A stretch of 64,000 nucleotides of DNA from NCBI GenBank assembly GCA_038209365.1, contig JBBQXS010000004.1:1-64000 (forward strand). Direction: 5' to 3'. Within the stretch, counting starts at the first letter, position 1. Each line of letters begins with the position of its first letter. The position numbers and the translations under genes are program-made. Below the pieces are notes generated by a model. The model had not been told where the DNA came from and did not search any database. It worked only from the letters and a program-made list of their open reading frames with translations. This stretch comes from DASQHW01 sp038209365. GTDB lineage: Bacteria; Actinomycetota; Acidimicrobiia; IMCC26256; PALSA-610. This document shows, piece after piece, positions 45,370 through 54,363 of this stretch.

Positions 45370-47987
45370 TGGCACGTACGAGGAAACCGGCCACTCCGAC
45401 TCCCGTCGAGTCCGTCCGTCATCAGGACAAGCGTGTCAACATTCCCACCGACGAGCTGCGCGACTTCGTTGTCGAGGCCGAGGAGACACCGACGACGGTG
45501 CTGTATCCACGCGACCCGTCGCTCGACCCGCAACTCGTGTGGAAGGGCAAGGACGAACAGGACCGTCAGGATCTCACCGTGCCTGCGGTCCCGATCTACA
45601 TCCAGGAGAAGATCGACCCTCGGGTGCTCGTCGAGAACCTGCGGGCCACCGCGGCCACAGGGGAGCGCGAACCGGAGCTGACCCTGTTCGAGCGGTTCGA
45701 CGGCATCGAGTTCGACGAGCTCGTCGACTTCTACCGCCACGATGTGAACTGGTCGAACCGCATGATCCTGGGCGACTCGCTGCTCGTCATGACGAGCCTC
45801 GCTGAAAAGGAGAACCTCAAGGGCAAAGTTCAGATGATCTATCTGGACCCGCCTTACGGAGTCGACTTTCCTTCAAACTGGCAAGTCAGTACGCGCAAGA
45901 GAGATGTTCGAGACGGTCGTGCCGAGGACGTGACCCGCCAGCCCGAGCAGATCAGGGCTTACCGCGACACGTGGCAGCTAGGCATCCACTCGTACTTGAG
46001 CTACCTGCGCGACCGCTTCACCGCCGCTCGGGAGCTGCTAACTGAATCGGGCTCGATCTTCGTACAGATCGGCGATGAGAACGTTCACCTCGTGCGGTCA
46101 GTGCTCGACGAAGTGTTTGGATCGGAGAACGGCCACCCGCCCATCATCTTCCGGAAGAAGATGATGCCCATGATGCGTGAGCCCGGCCTAGAGGCCACGT
46201 TCGACTATCTCCTCTGGTATCAGCGAGATCGTAAGGCTGGTCAGACTCGACTGAACCGGCTATTTCTGCGGCAGAACACCGAGGGTGACGCCTCGTGGAG
46301 CTGGGTGGAGCTTCCGGACGGTGAACGTCGGCAGCTCGCGCGGGCGGAAGCGAACGACTACTCGCTATTGCCCAAGGGTTCGCGTGTCTTCCAACCCATT
46401 TCAATGCTCCCGCGACAGTACCGGCCAAACCAGGACTTTGTGTTCGAGTACGACGGTCGTAAGTACCCACCACCCAAGAATGTGTGCTGGTCGACAACTA
46501 AGGAAGGCATGGAGAAGCTGGCTATAGCCGGTCGACTTCATCCGAGTGGCGAGGAAGGCTTGCGATACGTCTACTTCAACGATGACTACCCCGTCGTACG
46601 CTTGACGGCCCTCTGGAACGACACCGCGCCTGCCTCTGACATGCGTTACGTAGTCCAGACCAACACGAAGGTCGTGCAGCGTTGTCTTCTCGCTGCGACG
46701 AATCCCGGCGATCTTGTGCTCGACCCCACGTGTGGCTCTGGAACCACCGCTTATGTCGCCGAACAATGGGGCCGCCGGTGGATCACCATTGAAACATCTC
46801 GCGTCGCTGTCGCGCTCGCTCGCACGCGCCTTATGGCAGCGAAGTTTCCCTACTTCCTGTTGACGGACTCGGAGGAGGGTGCGCACAAGGAGGCCGAGAT
46901 CACCGGCGTTCCCGCAACGGCAGCGAGCTTCAATTCAGATGTGAAGCGTGGGTTTGTTCAGCAGCGTGTCCCCCACGTGACGCTCGGTGCGATCGTCCAG
47001 AATTCCGAGATTCGGAAGGGCATGACGCGCGCAGAAGTCGACGCCGCGATCTCGCGGCATGCCGAAACCGAGTTGCTCGTCGACCAACCGTACGAGGACC
47101 GCAAGCGGGTGCGGGTGTCGGGTCCGTTCACGGTCGAGAGCCTTTCTCCTCACCGTGTGCTCGACGAGGACGCGGATCGTGCGGCCGGTGAGCAGACCGA
47201 ATCCGAGGCCGGCACGTTCGTCGAGATGATCCTCGCGAACCTGCGTAAGGCGGGCGTGCAGAACACCAAGCGCGAAGAGCGCCTCACGTTTGACTGGCTC
47301 GAGCCCTTCGCTGGCGAGTGGATCAGCGGCGAGGGAGAGTTCACCGACTCCGACGGCGCCGTCAAGCGAGTAGCGGTCTCGATTGGACCCGAGCACGGCA
47401 CGGTGGGACCGTTGCAGGTGAAGGAGGCCGCCAAGGAGGCTGTCAAGGGCCGCGGCTTCGACGTTCTCGTCGTGTGCGGGTTCGCATTCGATGCACGCGT
47501 CGGCGAGACAGCACGCGAGTTCGGCAAGCTCGTGGTGCTAGCGGCGCGCATGAATCCCGACTTGGCGATGGGCGACGAGCTCCTCAAGAAGACCGGCGCA
47601 GGAAACCTGTTCATGGTGTTCGGCGAGCCCGATCTCACGGTGAAGCAGGAGGACGGTCAAGTCACGATCGAGTTGCGCGGTGTCGACGTCTACGACCCGA
47701 CCACCGGCGAAGTGCGATCCAGCTCGACGGACGACGTTGCGTGCTGGTTCGTCGATACCGACTACAACGGCGAGAGCTTCTTCGTTCGCCACGCCTACTT
47801 CACCGGCGCCGGCGACCCTTACGAACGCCTCCGCAAGGCGCTGCGCGCCGACATCGACGAAGCCGCGTGGTCGACGCTCTACTCAACGGTCAGCCGACCG
47901 TTCGATCCACCGTCAACCGGGAAGATCGCGGTCAAGGTCATCAATCACTACGGCGACGAGGTCATGCATGTCTACGAGGTCAGCTGA
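45369..47987 (+). CDS. site-specific DNA methyltransferase, type III Mod-like
   Basis: 872 residues. Catalytic motif IV MIYLDPPYGVDF (about residue 160) precedes the AdoMet motif VLDPTCGSGTTAYVAEQWGR (about 450), the beta-class order of N6-adenine or N4-cytosine enzymes; DPPY favours adenine. The 290 residues between them should hold the target-recognition domain. The extra 350-residue C-terminus (FTVESLSPHRVL, FDVLVVCGFAFDARV) is larger than in classical Mod and may bind the helicase. Base use dips in GC around 46.1-46.9 kb. Protects host DNA from the Res partner. Confidence 0.92.
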   Translation: MARTRKPATPTPVESVRHQDKRVNIPTDELRDFVVEAEETPTTVLYPRDPSLDPQLVWKGKDEQDRQDLTVPAVPIYIQEKIDPRVLVENLRATAATGEREPELTLFERFDGIEFDELVDFYRHDVNWSNRMILGDSLLVMTSLAEKENLKGKVQMIYLDPPYGVDFPSNWQVSTRKRDVRDGRAEDVTRQPEQIRAYRDTWQLGIHSYLSYLRDRFTAARELLTESGSIFVQIGDENVHLVRSVLDEVFGSENGHPPIIFRKKMMPMMREPGLEATFDYLLWYQRDRKAGQTRLNRLFLRQNTEGDASWSWVELPDGERRQLARAEANDYSLLPKGSRVFQPISMLPRQYRPNQDFVFEYDGRKYPPPKNVCWSTTKEGMEKLAIAGRLHPSGEEGLRYVYFNDDYPVVRLTALWNDTAPASDMRYVVQTNTKVVQRCLLAATNPGDLVLDPTCGSGTTAYVAEQWGRRWITIETSRVAVALARTRLMAAKFPYFLLTDSEEGAHKEAEITGVPATAASFNSDVKRGFVQQRVPHVTLGAIVQNSEIRKGMTRAEVDAAISRHAETELLVDQPYEDRKRVRVSGPFTVESLSPHRVLDEDADRAAGEQTESEAGTFVEMILANLRKAGVQNTKREERLTFDWLEPFAGEWISGEGEFTDSDGAVKRVAVSIGPEHGTVGPLQVKEAAKEAVKGRGFDVLVVCGFAFDARVGETAREFGKLVVLAARMNPDLAMGDELLKKTGAGNLFMVFGEPDLTVKQEDGQVTIELRGVDVYDPTTGEVRSSSTDDVACWFVDTDYNGESFFVRHAYFTGAGDPYERLRKALRADIDEAAWSTLYSTVSRPFDPPSTGKIAVKVINHYGDEVMHVYEVS

Positions 47988-47996
47988 GGCACCGCC

Positions 47997-48953
47997 GTGG
48001 ACCAGCGCTTCATCCCGCTCAACGCGTTGATCGCGCTCACCGAGGGTACGAGCAACTGGCCGCGGCCGCTCGGTGATCAAGGCTTTCGCCTGGCCGCGCT
48101 CGAGGTGCCCGTGACGACCTCTCGCGGGAAAGTCGTCGTCGACTTCTCGGCGAGTTGCCGAGTTGACAACCCGGACCTCTTGGTCGCGGAGGCGAAGAGC
48201 GGCAACAACGTCGAACCCGACCAGCTCGATAGGTACGGCGCGATGACTGTCGCAGACTTCGCGCGTCAAGTGACCCTGGGGAGCCCAGGACCAGACGCAT
48301 GGAATCTCGAGCGCGTCTACGCCTGCCTCAGCGACGCGGTGGAGAGCATCAAGCTCGGACTATCCGGAGGAGACGGGGTGTGCTCGCTCTTGATCGTGGG
48401 TCCGGAGCGAGCTTGGTTCGAGCCGTGCGACGGTAGCCGATTGAGCGCGTTCGACGTCGCGACGCCGGTCGGGCTGCCACCTCGAATCGTGGTGATCGAC
48501 CCTCAGAGCCCCGATGGCGAGTTCCTTGAGCTGCTCCTGCCGGAAATCACAGCGGCGGCTCGGCGGCAAGAGACCACGATTGCCGTGGCGTCGCTCGTCG
48601 ATCGTGCGGTCCGCTACTTCAAGCTCTGCGGTGCCGCCTACCAGGGATCAATGACCCGGCGCGCGACCGATGCTCTGCGCAGCTACCTTCGTGATGAGAA
48701 GGACGAGCTCTTTTCGATCGAGTATGGCTCCCAGGCGTCGGGCGGCGGAGGTGTCGTGAGGATCGAGCAATCACCGGCGACGTTCGATCCGAGAGGCGAG
48801 ACCCAAGGATGGCAGCGCATCCAGCGGCATACCGAGCGGCGGTTGAGGGGGAAGGCCTCAGCGGGGGTCGTCGGTCAGCTGTCGTTCGACGAGTTGGCGA
48901 CGGAAGCTATAGGCGGCGACGAAGGAGAGGAAGGCGATGACGCAACTGACTAG
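47997..48953 (+). CDS. small PD-(D/E)xK-like protein of the restriction operon
   Basis: 318 residues, GTG start 9 bases after the methyltransferase. Residues 46-80 read VVVDFSASCRVDNPDLLVAEAKSGNNVE, here split as VVVDFSASC and LLVAEAKSGNNVE: an Asp followed about 18 residues later by E-x-K, the pattern of PD-(D/E)xK nuclease folds. The rest is helical (RRATDALRSYLRDEKDELF). The C-terminus is acidic. I know no named family for it. Position suggests an accessory nuclease or DNA-end-binding factor of the restriction system. Confidence 0.7.
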   Translation: MDQRFIPLNALIALTEGTSNWPRPLGDQGFRLAALEVPVTTSRGKVVVDFSASCRVDNPDLLVAEAKSGNNVEPDQLDRYGAMTVADFARQVTLGSPGPDAWNLERVYACLSDAVESIKLGLSGGDGVCSLLIVGPERAWFEPCDGSRLSAFDVATPVGLPPRIVVIDPQSPDGEFLELLLPEITAAARRQETTIAVASLVDRAVRYFKLCGAAYQGSMTRRATDALRSYLRDEKDELFSIEYGSQASGGGGVVRIEQSPATFDPRGETQGWQRIQRHTERRLRGKASAGVVGQLSFDELATEAIGGDEGEEGDDATD

Positions 48954-50064
48954 CTGGATGTCTCGCGCCGCTGACCTTGACCGCGGCAGCCTGGCTGCAG
49001 CCTTCGCGCCCTTGCTGTCTGCCCAACCGACGGATGACGCGATCGAGCGTGTCGGAGGGCGAGGACCCATCAAGACCTTCACTCTCGAAGTCAACGGCAC
49101 TCGCGATGCCGACGAGGCGAATGCTGTGCTTGAGGATGTAATGGCAACCCAGGGGCTCGCTGTCGCGCCGACGGCCGATCCGGCTCTTGCTGTCGCGTTC
49201 GATGCCCAGCGCGTGCTGTTTGTCGATGTTCTTGATCCCCGTTTCTGGCTCGTCCACACTGCGTCGAGCGCGAGAGCAGCCCGCAGTTCCTTGCGGAACA
49301 TGATCTGGAAGTCGTGCCAAGTCGACTGGTGTTGGTTCCCAAGCTCGTTCCTTCGCGCGCTCCAAGGCGACGCTCGCGCGCGCTGGTTCACAGCAGACTT
49401 TCGTGGCGCGGCTCTCCTCCCGGAATCGGGCCTCACTGATCGTCGGCTGCGCGTGCAGCTCGAGGGAGACGGCGCGACGGACCTCTTCGATGATCTGCTG
49501 GCCAATGAGAAGTATCGGAGAGCGGCCGCGCTCTCGGCTGTCGGCGTCGAGGTGGAGGACGACGGGCGCGTCCTCGCCGAGGTTGCCGAACGACAAGGCC
49601 GGTTCGCGCCCAGGGGTGGCACGTTCGAGGGTCACGTTGGTTTCGTCGCCCAGGCCGTGAACCGCTACCGCTCGCTCGTTGAGTCGGTGGAGAATGGGTA
49701 TCAGCTCGCGTGGAGCGGCGATGAAGACTCGGGGCTGAGAGTCGATGGAGGCGTTCTGACGTTCGAGCTCGGCAGGCCGATCGAGGATTTCGAACGCCTC
49801 CTGGGTGGACTGTTCTCGTGCAGGGACCCGTTCCGCCTCTGGGCGGTGCCGAGGCGATATGGCGATGACTTCGCGACGGCCGAGGTCGTCGACCTGCATA
49901 TCGGCGAGCGTTTCAGCATGGACATCGCACGGACCTATCTCCGCGTGTACCTCACACCAGGTGTGTGTGGGAATACGGCACTTCGCCTGCTCACCAATCT
50001 GCAGCACGGCTACGACGCGACGGTGGCGGACCGCGATCACGTTCTCATACCGACAGCGGGCTGA
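48937..50064 (+). CDS. unknown protein closing the restriction operon
   Basis: 375 residues; its ATG lies 17 bases inside the previous gene in another frame, so the two are coupled. No motif of known enzymes is seen. It is mostly alpha/beta with WFPSSFLRAL, RGGTFEGHVGFVAQAVNRYRS and EVVDLHIGERFSMDIARTYL. No signal peptide or membrane helix. The tight coupling points to a structural or specificity partner of the small PD-(D/E)xK-like protein. Confidence 0.7.
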   Translation: MTQLTSWMSRAADLDRGSLAAAFAPLLSAQPTDDAIERVGGRGPIKTFTLEVNGTRDADEANAVLEDVMATQGLAVAPTADPALAVAFDAQRVLFVDVLDPRFWLVHTASSARAARSSLRNMIWKSCQVDWCWFPSSFLRALQGDARARWFTADFRGAALLPESGLTDRRLRVQLEGDGATDLFDDLLANEKYRRAAALSAVGVEVEDDGRVLAEVAERQGRFAPRGGTFEGHVGFVAQAVNRYRSLVESVENGYQLAWSGDEDSGLRVDGGVLTFELGRPIEDFERLLGGLFSCRDPFRLWAVPRRYGDDFATAEVVDLHIGERFSMDIARTYLRVYLTPGVCGNTALRLLTNLQHGYDATVADRDHVLIPTAG

Positions 50065-50110
50065 GGATCGAAGGACGCGGGCGGAGACGCTCGGGCGCGA
50101 GGAGAACGCT

Positions 50111-50478
50111 GTGGCGAGAACTCCGGCTGAGTATCGGGACGGGAAATGGAACGGTCGAGCGCTCCGCGACTGGGTCCCCGACGCTGTGTCGGACATTGTG
50201 CGAGCGTTCGATCCTGTCAGAGTGATCCTCTTCGGGTCGGTTGCTCGTGCTGAGGAGGGCCCGACAGCGATCTCGACCTCCTGGTGGTTCTCGACCATGT
50301 TGAGCCGAAAGAGCGTGCGCGTCTCATGGGCCGGATTCGCTTTGCTATATCAGCGCCAGTTGCGATCGACGTGTTCGTTACCGATCCCGTCGAGTGCGAG
50401 CGTCGAAAGGACGTGCTCGGCTCGATGCACTACTGGCCCATGCGGGAAGGCGTTGTCGTCTATGAGCGCGCTGCCTGA
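50111..50478 (+). pseudogene. MNT-type nucleotidyltransferase, frameshifted
   Basis: From the GTG at 50111 the protein reads normally through VRVILFGSVARAEEG. One base missing at about 50260-50264 then shifts the frame: restoring it gives the expected DSDLDLLVVLDH of the metal-binding DxD strand and continues in the second frame to VVVYERAA at 50478. This is the antitoxin (MNT) half of MNT/HEPN pairs. Either a true inactivating deletion or a base-call error. Confidence 0.7.
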
Positions 50479-50572
50479 CGCGAACGAAGAGGCCGAATGC
50501 CGGCTCGTGCAATCACCTGAGGATCACGTTGTCTCCCGCGTAGTCGCGGAAGGCAGTCAAGTTCCAGCGTGA
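50462..50572 (+). pseudogene. probable HEPN toxin remnant
   Basis: ATG overlapping the end of the MNT gene, the usual position of its HEPN partner. The 36-codon frame (MSALPDANEEAECRLVQSPE) resembles a damaged HEPN N-terminus, but it stops before the RxxxxH active-site region. Weak evidence: short, and the similarity is from memory of family starts. Confidence 0.35.
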
Positions 50573-50583
50573 CCGGGGCAGCC

Positions 50584-52320
50584 ATGATTGGCCGACTACC
50601 GACCTCGTTCACCCGTTCGTCGGTCATGGAGTTGGCCGGACCGCGCGCGTTCGCGCGTGGTCTCTCGTACCACCGGGAAGGCAGAGTCGAGCTGCAGCCA
50701 GCCAAGCGAGGACGCGTCCACGCGCTCGTGCGCGGCACGATGCCCTACGAGGTGGAGCTGTGGGAGGACCGCGGCAAGTCCGCGTGGTCGTGCTCGTGCC
50801 CGGTCGGAGACGACGGCGAGTTCTGCAAGCACTGCGTCGCGGTCGCGCTCCAGCTCGTCGGCGACGCCCAGCCTCCGAACCGATCGGGCGCGCGAACTCT
50901 CGACGACGGTCCGGATCTTCGCGTGCACCTACGCGGTCTCGAATCCGAAGAGCTTGTCGACCTTGTCCTCGATCAGGCCGAACACGATTGGCGACTGCGG
51001 GAGCGCCTGGCTGCCCAGGCGGCCGCAAAGGCCGGCAAGGGAATCGACGTCGCCAAGTGGCGCCGGCGCGTCGACGCGGCCTTCGACACCGGGTCCTTCG
51101 TTCCGTACGCAGAGGCCGAGGGCTGGGCCCAAGACGTGGAAGAGATGCTCGACGCGCTCGAGGAGCTGATCGAAGCCGGTCACGCCGACGCGGTGGTCAC
51201 GCTGGCGGAGCGCGCGCATCGGTGCGCGGACGACGCGATGCAGCATGTCGATGACTCCGATGGCTGTTTGGGCAACATCTCCGAACGGGTCGGGGAACTG
51301 CACCTGCGGGCGTGTGAGGAAGCCCAACCGGATGCGGTCGAGCTCGCGCGTCGGCTCGTTGACCTCGAGCTGAGCTCGGAGCTTGACGCCTTCCATCGCG
51401 CCGCCGCGACCTACGCCGACGTGCTCGGCGCGCCCGGCATCGCCGAGTACCGCCGCCTTGTCGAACCGCGGTGGCGCGCACTGAGTCCGCGCGGTGATCG
51501 GTTCTCGACCAAGCGGTTCAGGCTCACCGAGGCGATGGTCGGCGTGGCGCTGGCGACCGGCGACCCGGAGACGCTGATCGCAGTCAAGCGCAAGGACTTG
51601 CACACGCCTGACGACTACCGGGAGGTCGCCGAATCGCTGGCCGTTGCGGGGCGCATCGACGAGGCGATCGAGTGGGCGCAGAAGGGACTTGCCGCGTTTC
51701 CCGACCGATCGTGGCAAACGCCACCCTTGCGCGAGCTCCTCGCCTCGCTGCTTCGTGGCCAAGGTGACAGCCAACGAGCCGTCGAGCTGTTCTGGTCAGC
51801 CTTCGAGCCCGCCCCGACACTCGACGCCTACCGTCGGCTCCTCCAGGAGGCCGAACCGTACGGCAACGTCGACGAATGGAGGCAGCGCGCGCTCGAGGCC
51901 TTGCGCGCCCGCGTCGCAGAACGGCGTCCGGCCGATGACCAGGCGCAACGTTCGCTCATCCGGCGCACGCCGGCGTCATCGCTGATCGAGATCCTGCTCT
52001 ACGAAGGCGAGACGGATGCGGCGTGGCAGACGGCAACCGAGTACGGGTGCGACCCGAAGCTGTGGCTCACGCTCGCACGCGCGCGGGAGAAGACGCATCC
52101 GCTCGACGCGATCCCCGTCTACGAGCGCGAGGCCGTGGCGCAGATCGAGACGAAGAAGAACGCGGGCTATCGGAGGGCGGTCGACTACCTGGCGCGCATT
52201 CGGATGCTCTCTCAGAAGGCCGACAATCCGGAGCTGTTCGAACAACTGATCTCGTCGATACGCACCCAGCACAAGCTCAAGCGGAACCTGATGAATTTGC
52301 TCGACCAGAAGGGCTGGTGA
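50584..52320 (+). CDS. SWIM zinc-finger protein with helical repeats
   Basis: 578 residues (GTG at 50569 would add five). An N-terminal SWIM finger, WSCSCPVGDDGEFCKHCVAV near residue 65, has the CxC...CxH ligands. The remaining 480 residues are alpha-helical with TPR-like pairs (YREVAESLAVAGRIDEAIEW, LRGQGDSQRAVELFWSAFEP). This matches DUF6880-type SWIM proteins. SWIM fingers bind DNA or protein partners. It precedes a TPR/SEC-C protein with a coupled start. Confidence 0.82.
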   Translation: MIGRLPTSFTRSSVMELAGPRAFARGLSYHREGRVELQPAKRGRVHALVRGTMPYEVELWEDRGKSAWSCSCPVGDDGEFCKHCVAVALQLVGDAQPPNRSGARTLDDGPDLRVHLRGLESEELVDLVLDQAEHDWRLRERLAAQAAAKAGKGIDVAKWRRRVDAAFDTGSFVPYAEAEGWAQDVEEMLDALEELIEAGHADAVVTLAERAHRCADDAMQHVDDSDGCLGNISERVGELHLRACEEAQPDAVELARRLVDLELSSELDAFHRAAATYADVLGAPGIAEYRRLVEPRWRALSPRGDRFSTKRFRLTEAMVGVALATGDPETLIAVKRKDLHTPDDYREVAESLAVAGRIDEAIEWAQKGLAAFPDRSWQTPPLRELLASLLRGQGDSQRAVELFWSAFEPAPTLDAYRRLLQEAEPYGNVDEWRQRALEALRARVAERRPADDQAQRSLIRRTPASSLIEILLYEGETDAAWQTATEYGCDPKLWLTLARAREKTHPLDAIPVYEREAVAQIETKKNAGYRRAVDYLARIRMLSQKADNPELFEQLISSIRTQHKLKRNLMNLLDQKGW

Positions 52321-52322
52321 GC

Positions 52323-53504
52323 GTGCCCGAGATCACCTTCGAGGAGTCGCTCCGACACACCAACCAACTCGGCCGGCAAGCGCGCGACGCCGGGAAGGCG
52401 GGGGACTTTGCCACGGCGATCCGGATCTGGCAACAGCTCCTCGCGCATCCCTGCGCACATCATCAGGTCATCGCCTACGAGGTCTGGGACGACATTCATC
52501 ACCTCCACCGCCGTGCCGGGGAATACGACGCGGCCATCGAGGCGAAGAAGACTGCGATCGAACTCGGTTATCGCTCCGAGCCCGACCCCGAGGCGGACAT
52601 CGCGGAATGCCATTTGGACGCGGGCCGTCGAGAAGAGGCTGACCGGATCTTCAGGGACTTGCGAGCGCGCACCCCGGACGACGTGTGGCTCTACAACGCG
52701 GCCGGGTTCTCGTACGCGCACGCGGGGGATGACCGGGAAGCCGAACGCTGGCTGCGAGACGGGATCGCGGTGGCGATCCGCACGGGCGACCCCGATCAGG
52801 TCGTGATGCAGCTCCTCGATCTGCTCGACGCTTCGCTCCGCGCGCTCGGCCAGGAGCCCGACGCGGAGCTCACCCGGCAGGTCGATGCCTTCTCCGAAGC
52901 GTGGGAGCCGATCGACAAGGCCCGGTCCTGGGGTGATGTCGCCTTCGAGGAGGAGCGACCGTGCGGCTACTGCGGCTTCGACCCGGCGCGAAGCCATGCT
53001 GAGATGGATGAGCGGGCGCGCCGCAACCGCGAACGCATCCTGAGCGTCGACGCCCCCGAAACGTTGGCGCGTCTGCAGGCGCTCCCAAGCTACGAACCAG
53101 CGCGCCCCCGATTGCAGAGCGAGACGAACCTCTCCGTCGCGTGGTTCCCGGCACCTGAGTGGGAGACCGCGCTGGCACGCTGGCCCGACCTGCTCAACAA
53201 TCTTCCTCGCGAGCACATGGCGTACAGCCACGAAATCGAGGCGCGAGTGAAACGGATCGCACGCGCCATCCCCGGACAACCGCTCCACGTCGCGCTGCTG
53301 AGCGTGGACGCGCTCATCGCCCACGCCGCGCTCGAAGGCCAAGACGCGGGGACTGCCGAGGCGCGCGCCTCCTACGCTGCCGAGCTCGTGAGGACAGGTG
53401 CAGCGCGCGCGTGGCCACCCGGGCGAAACGAACCTTGCTGGTGCGGCTCTGGTCGCAAGTACAAGCAATGCTGCGGCCCAGTGCCCGCCGCGCCAGAGGA
53501 CTGA
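52323..53504 (+). CDS. TPR protein with C-terminal SEC-C motif
   Basis: 393 residues, GTG start 2 bases after the preceding stop. Residues 1-175 are tetratricopeptide-like (FATAIRIWQQLLAHPC, REEADRIFRDLRARTPDD). A CGYCGF zinc-like knuckle follows at about 215. The C-terminus has the SEC-C motif NEPCWCGSGRKYKQCCGP, a zinc-binding module seen in SecA and in many nucleic-acid-associated proteins. It is presumably the partner of the SWIM protein. Function unknown. Confidence 0.85.
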   Translation: MPEITFEESLRHTNQLGRQARDAGKAGDFATAIRIWQQLLAHPCAHHQVIAYEVWDDIHHLHRRAGEYDAAIEAKKTAIELGYRSEPDPEADIAECHLDAGRREEADRIFRDLRARTPDDVWLYNAAGFSYAHAGDDREAERWLRDGIAVAIRTGDPDQVVMQLLDLLDASLRALGQEPDAELTRQVDAFSEAWEPIDKARSWGDVAFEEERPCGYCGFDPARSHAEMDERARRNRERILSVDAPETLARLQALPSYEPARPRLQSETNLSVAWFPAPEWETALARWPDLLNNLPREHMAYSHEIEARVKRIARAIPGQPLHVALLSVDALIAHAALEGQDAGTAEARASYAAELVRTGAARAWPPGRNEPCWCGSGRKYKQCCGPVPAAPED

Positions 53505-53562
53505 GCCGATCGAAGCCGTTTTTGCGAGCGCCGACAGAGAAGTCGTGGGGTGGCCCCCGGCG

Positions 53563-54363
53563 TCACGCCCCGAGCAGATCCTGTACCAGGGCAACCAGCG
53601 ACGCCGCGATCGTCTCGGCATCCTCGTCGTTCCCCGCTGCTCGCACTGCCATAACAACGGCCTCGGCATCGCGGCCGCCGAAGAGTTCAGCGAGCTGAAG
53701 ACGGGCTTCGCCCGTTACCGCGCCGGCCAGCTCGGATGACTCCAGCATGGCGAGCCGTTCGGCGAGCGTGTCCGTCGGAACTGCGCGCAGCAATCGCAGA
53801 ACGTCAAGTGCGTCCTTGTCGCGCACCCGATCCTGAGCGCCCGCGCGTTCGGCGATCTTGTGGGTCTTCGCGACAAGAAGAGCCGCCGGACCTGCGACCC
53901 AGATTGTTGCCTCCCGCAGGTCAGCGGCATCGAGCGCGTTGATCGTGTGCATATCGCGGTCGACGAGCGCGGCCTCGAGACCCTTCGCACGCCGCGCAGC
54001 TCGCTTGCCATGAGGTCCGAGTCGCGCTCCTCGCGTTCCCGGCCCGGCGAGTGCCTCGGGCACCATCAGATCGACGTAGACGCCCTCCGTGCTGAGCCAT
54101 CGGCCAGGGTGCTCGTGCGGGGTGAATCCGCCCGCCCTCAGGATCTCGTCCAGCAGAGGTCCGTCGGCGAGGGCCTCGGGCTGCAACGCGAGATCGGCAT
54201 CGGTCGTGTACTCGGCGACGGCGAGATCGGCGTCACCAGTGTGCATATAGATCGCTTGGGCACCGACGAGTACCACGGCATCGAGGTGTGGCCGAAGCGC
54301 GTCGAGGGCGTCGAGCAATGCTCGACGGGCCATCACATACAGCGGGTCAGGCCCGCCAGGCAT
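53563..54363 (-). CDS. nucleotidyltransferase, AbiEii-like
   Basis: 266 residues. The nucleotidyltransferase strand VVLVGAQAIYMHTGD is followed by the metal-binding YTTDADLAL, as in AbiEii/MenT-type and GSU-type enzymes; the middle segment ALLVAKTHKIAERA helps bind the nucleotide. Such toxins transfer nucleotides to tRNA or other targets. The start overlaps the end of the upstream AbiEi-like gene by 17 bases. Convergent with the SEC-C gene, 58 bases apart. Confidence 0.85.
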   Translation of the reverse strand: MPGGPDPLYVMARRALLDALDALRPHLDAVVLVGAQAIYMHTGDADLAVAEYTTDADLALQPEALADGPLLDEILRAGGFTPHEHPGRWLSTEGVYVDLMVPEALAGPGTRGARLGPHGKRAARRAKGLEAALVDRDMHTINALDAADLREATIWVAGPAALLVAKTHKIAERAGAQDRVRDKDALDVLRLLRAVPTDTLAERLAMLESSELAGAVTGEARLQLAELFGGRDAEAVVMAVRAAGNDEDAETIAASLVALVQDLLGA

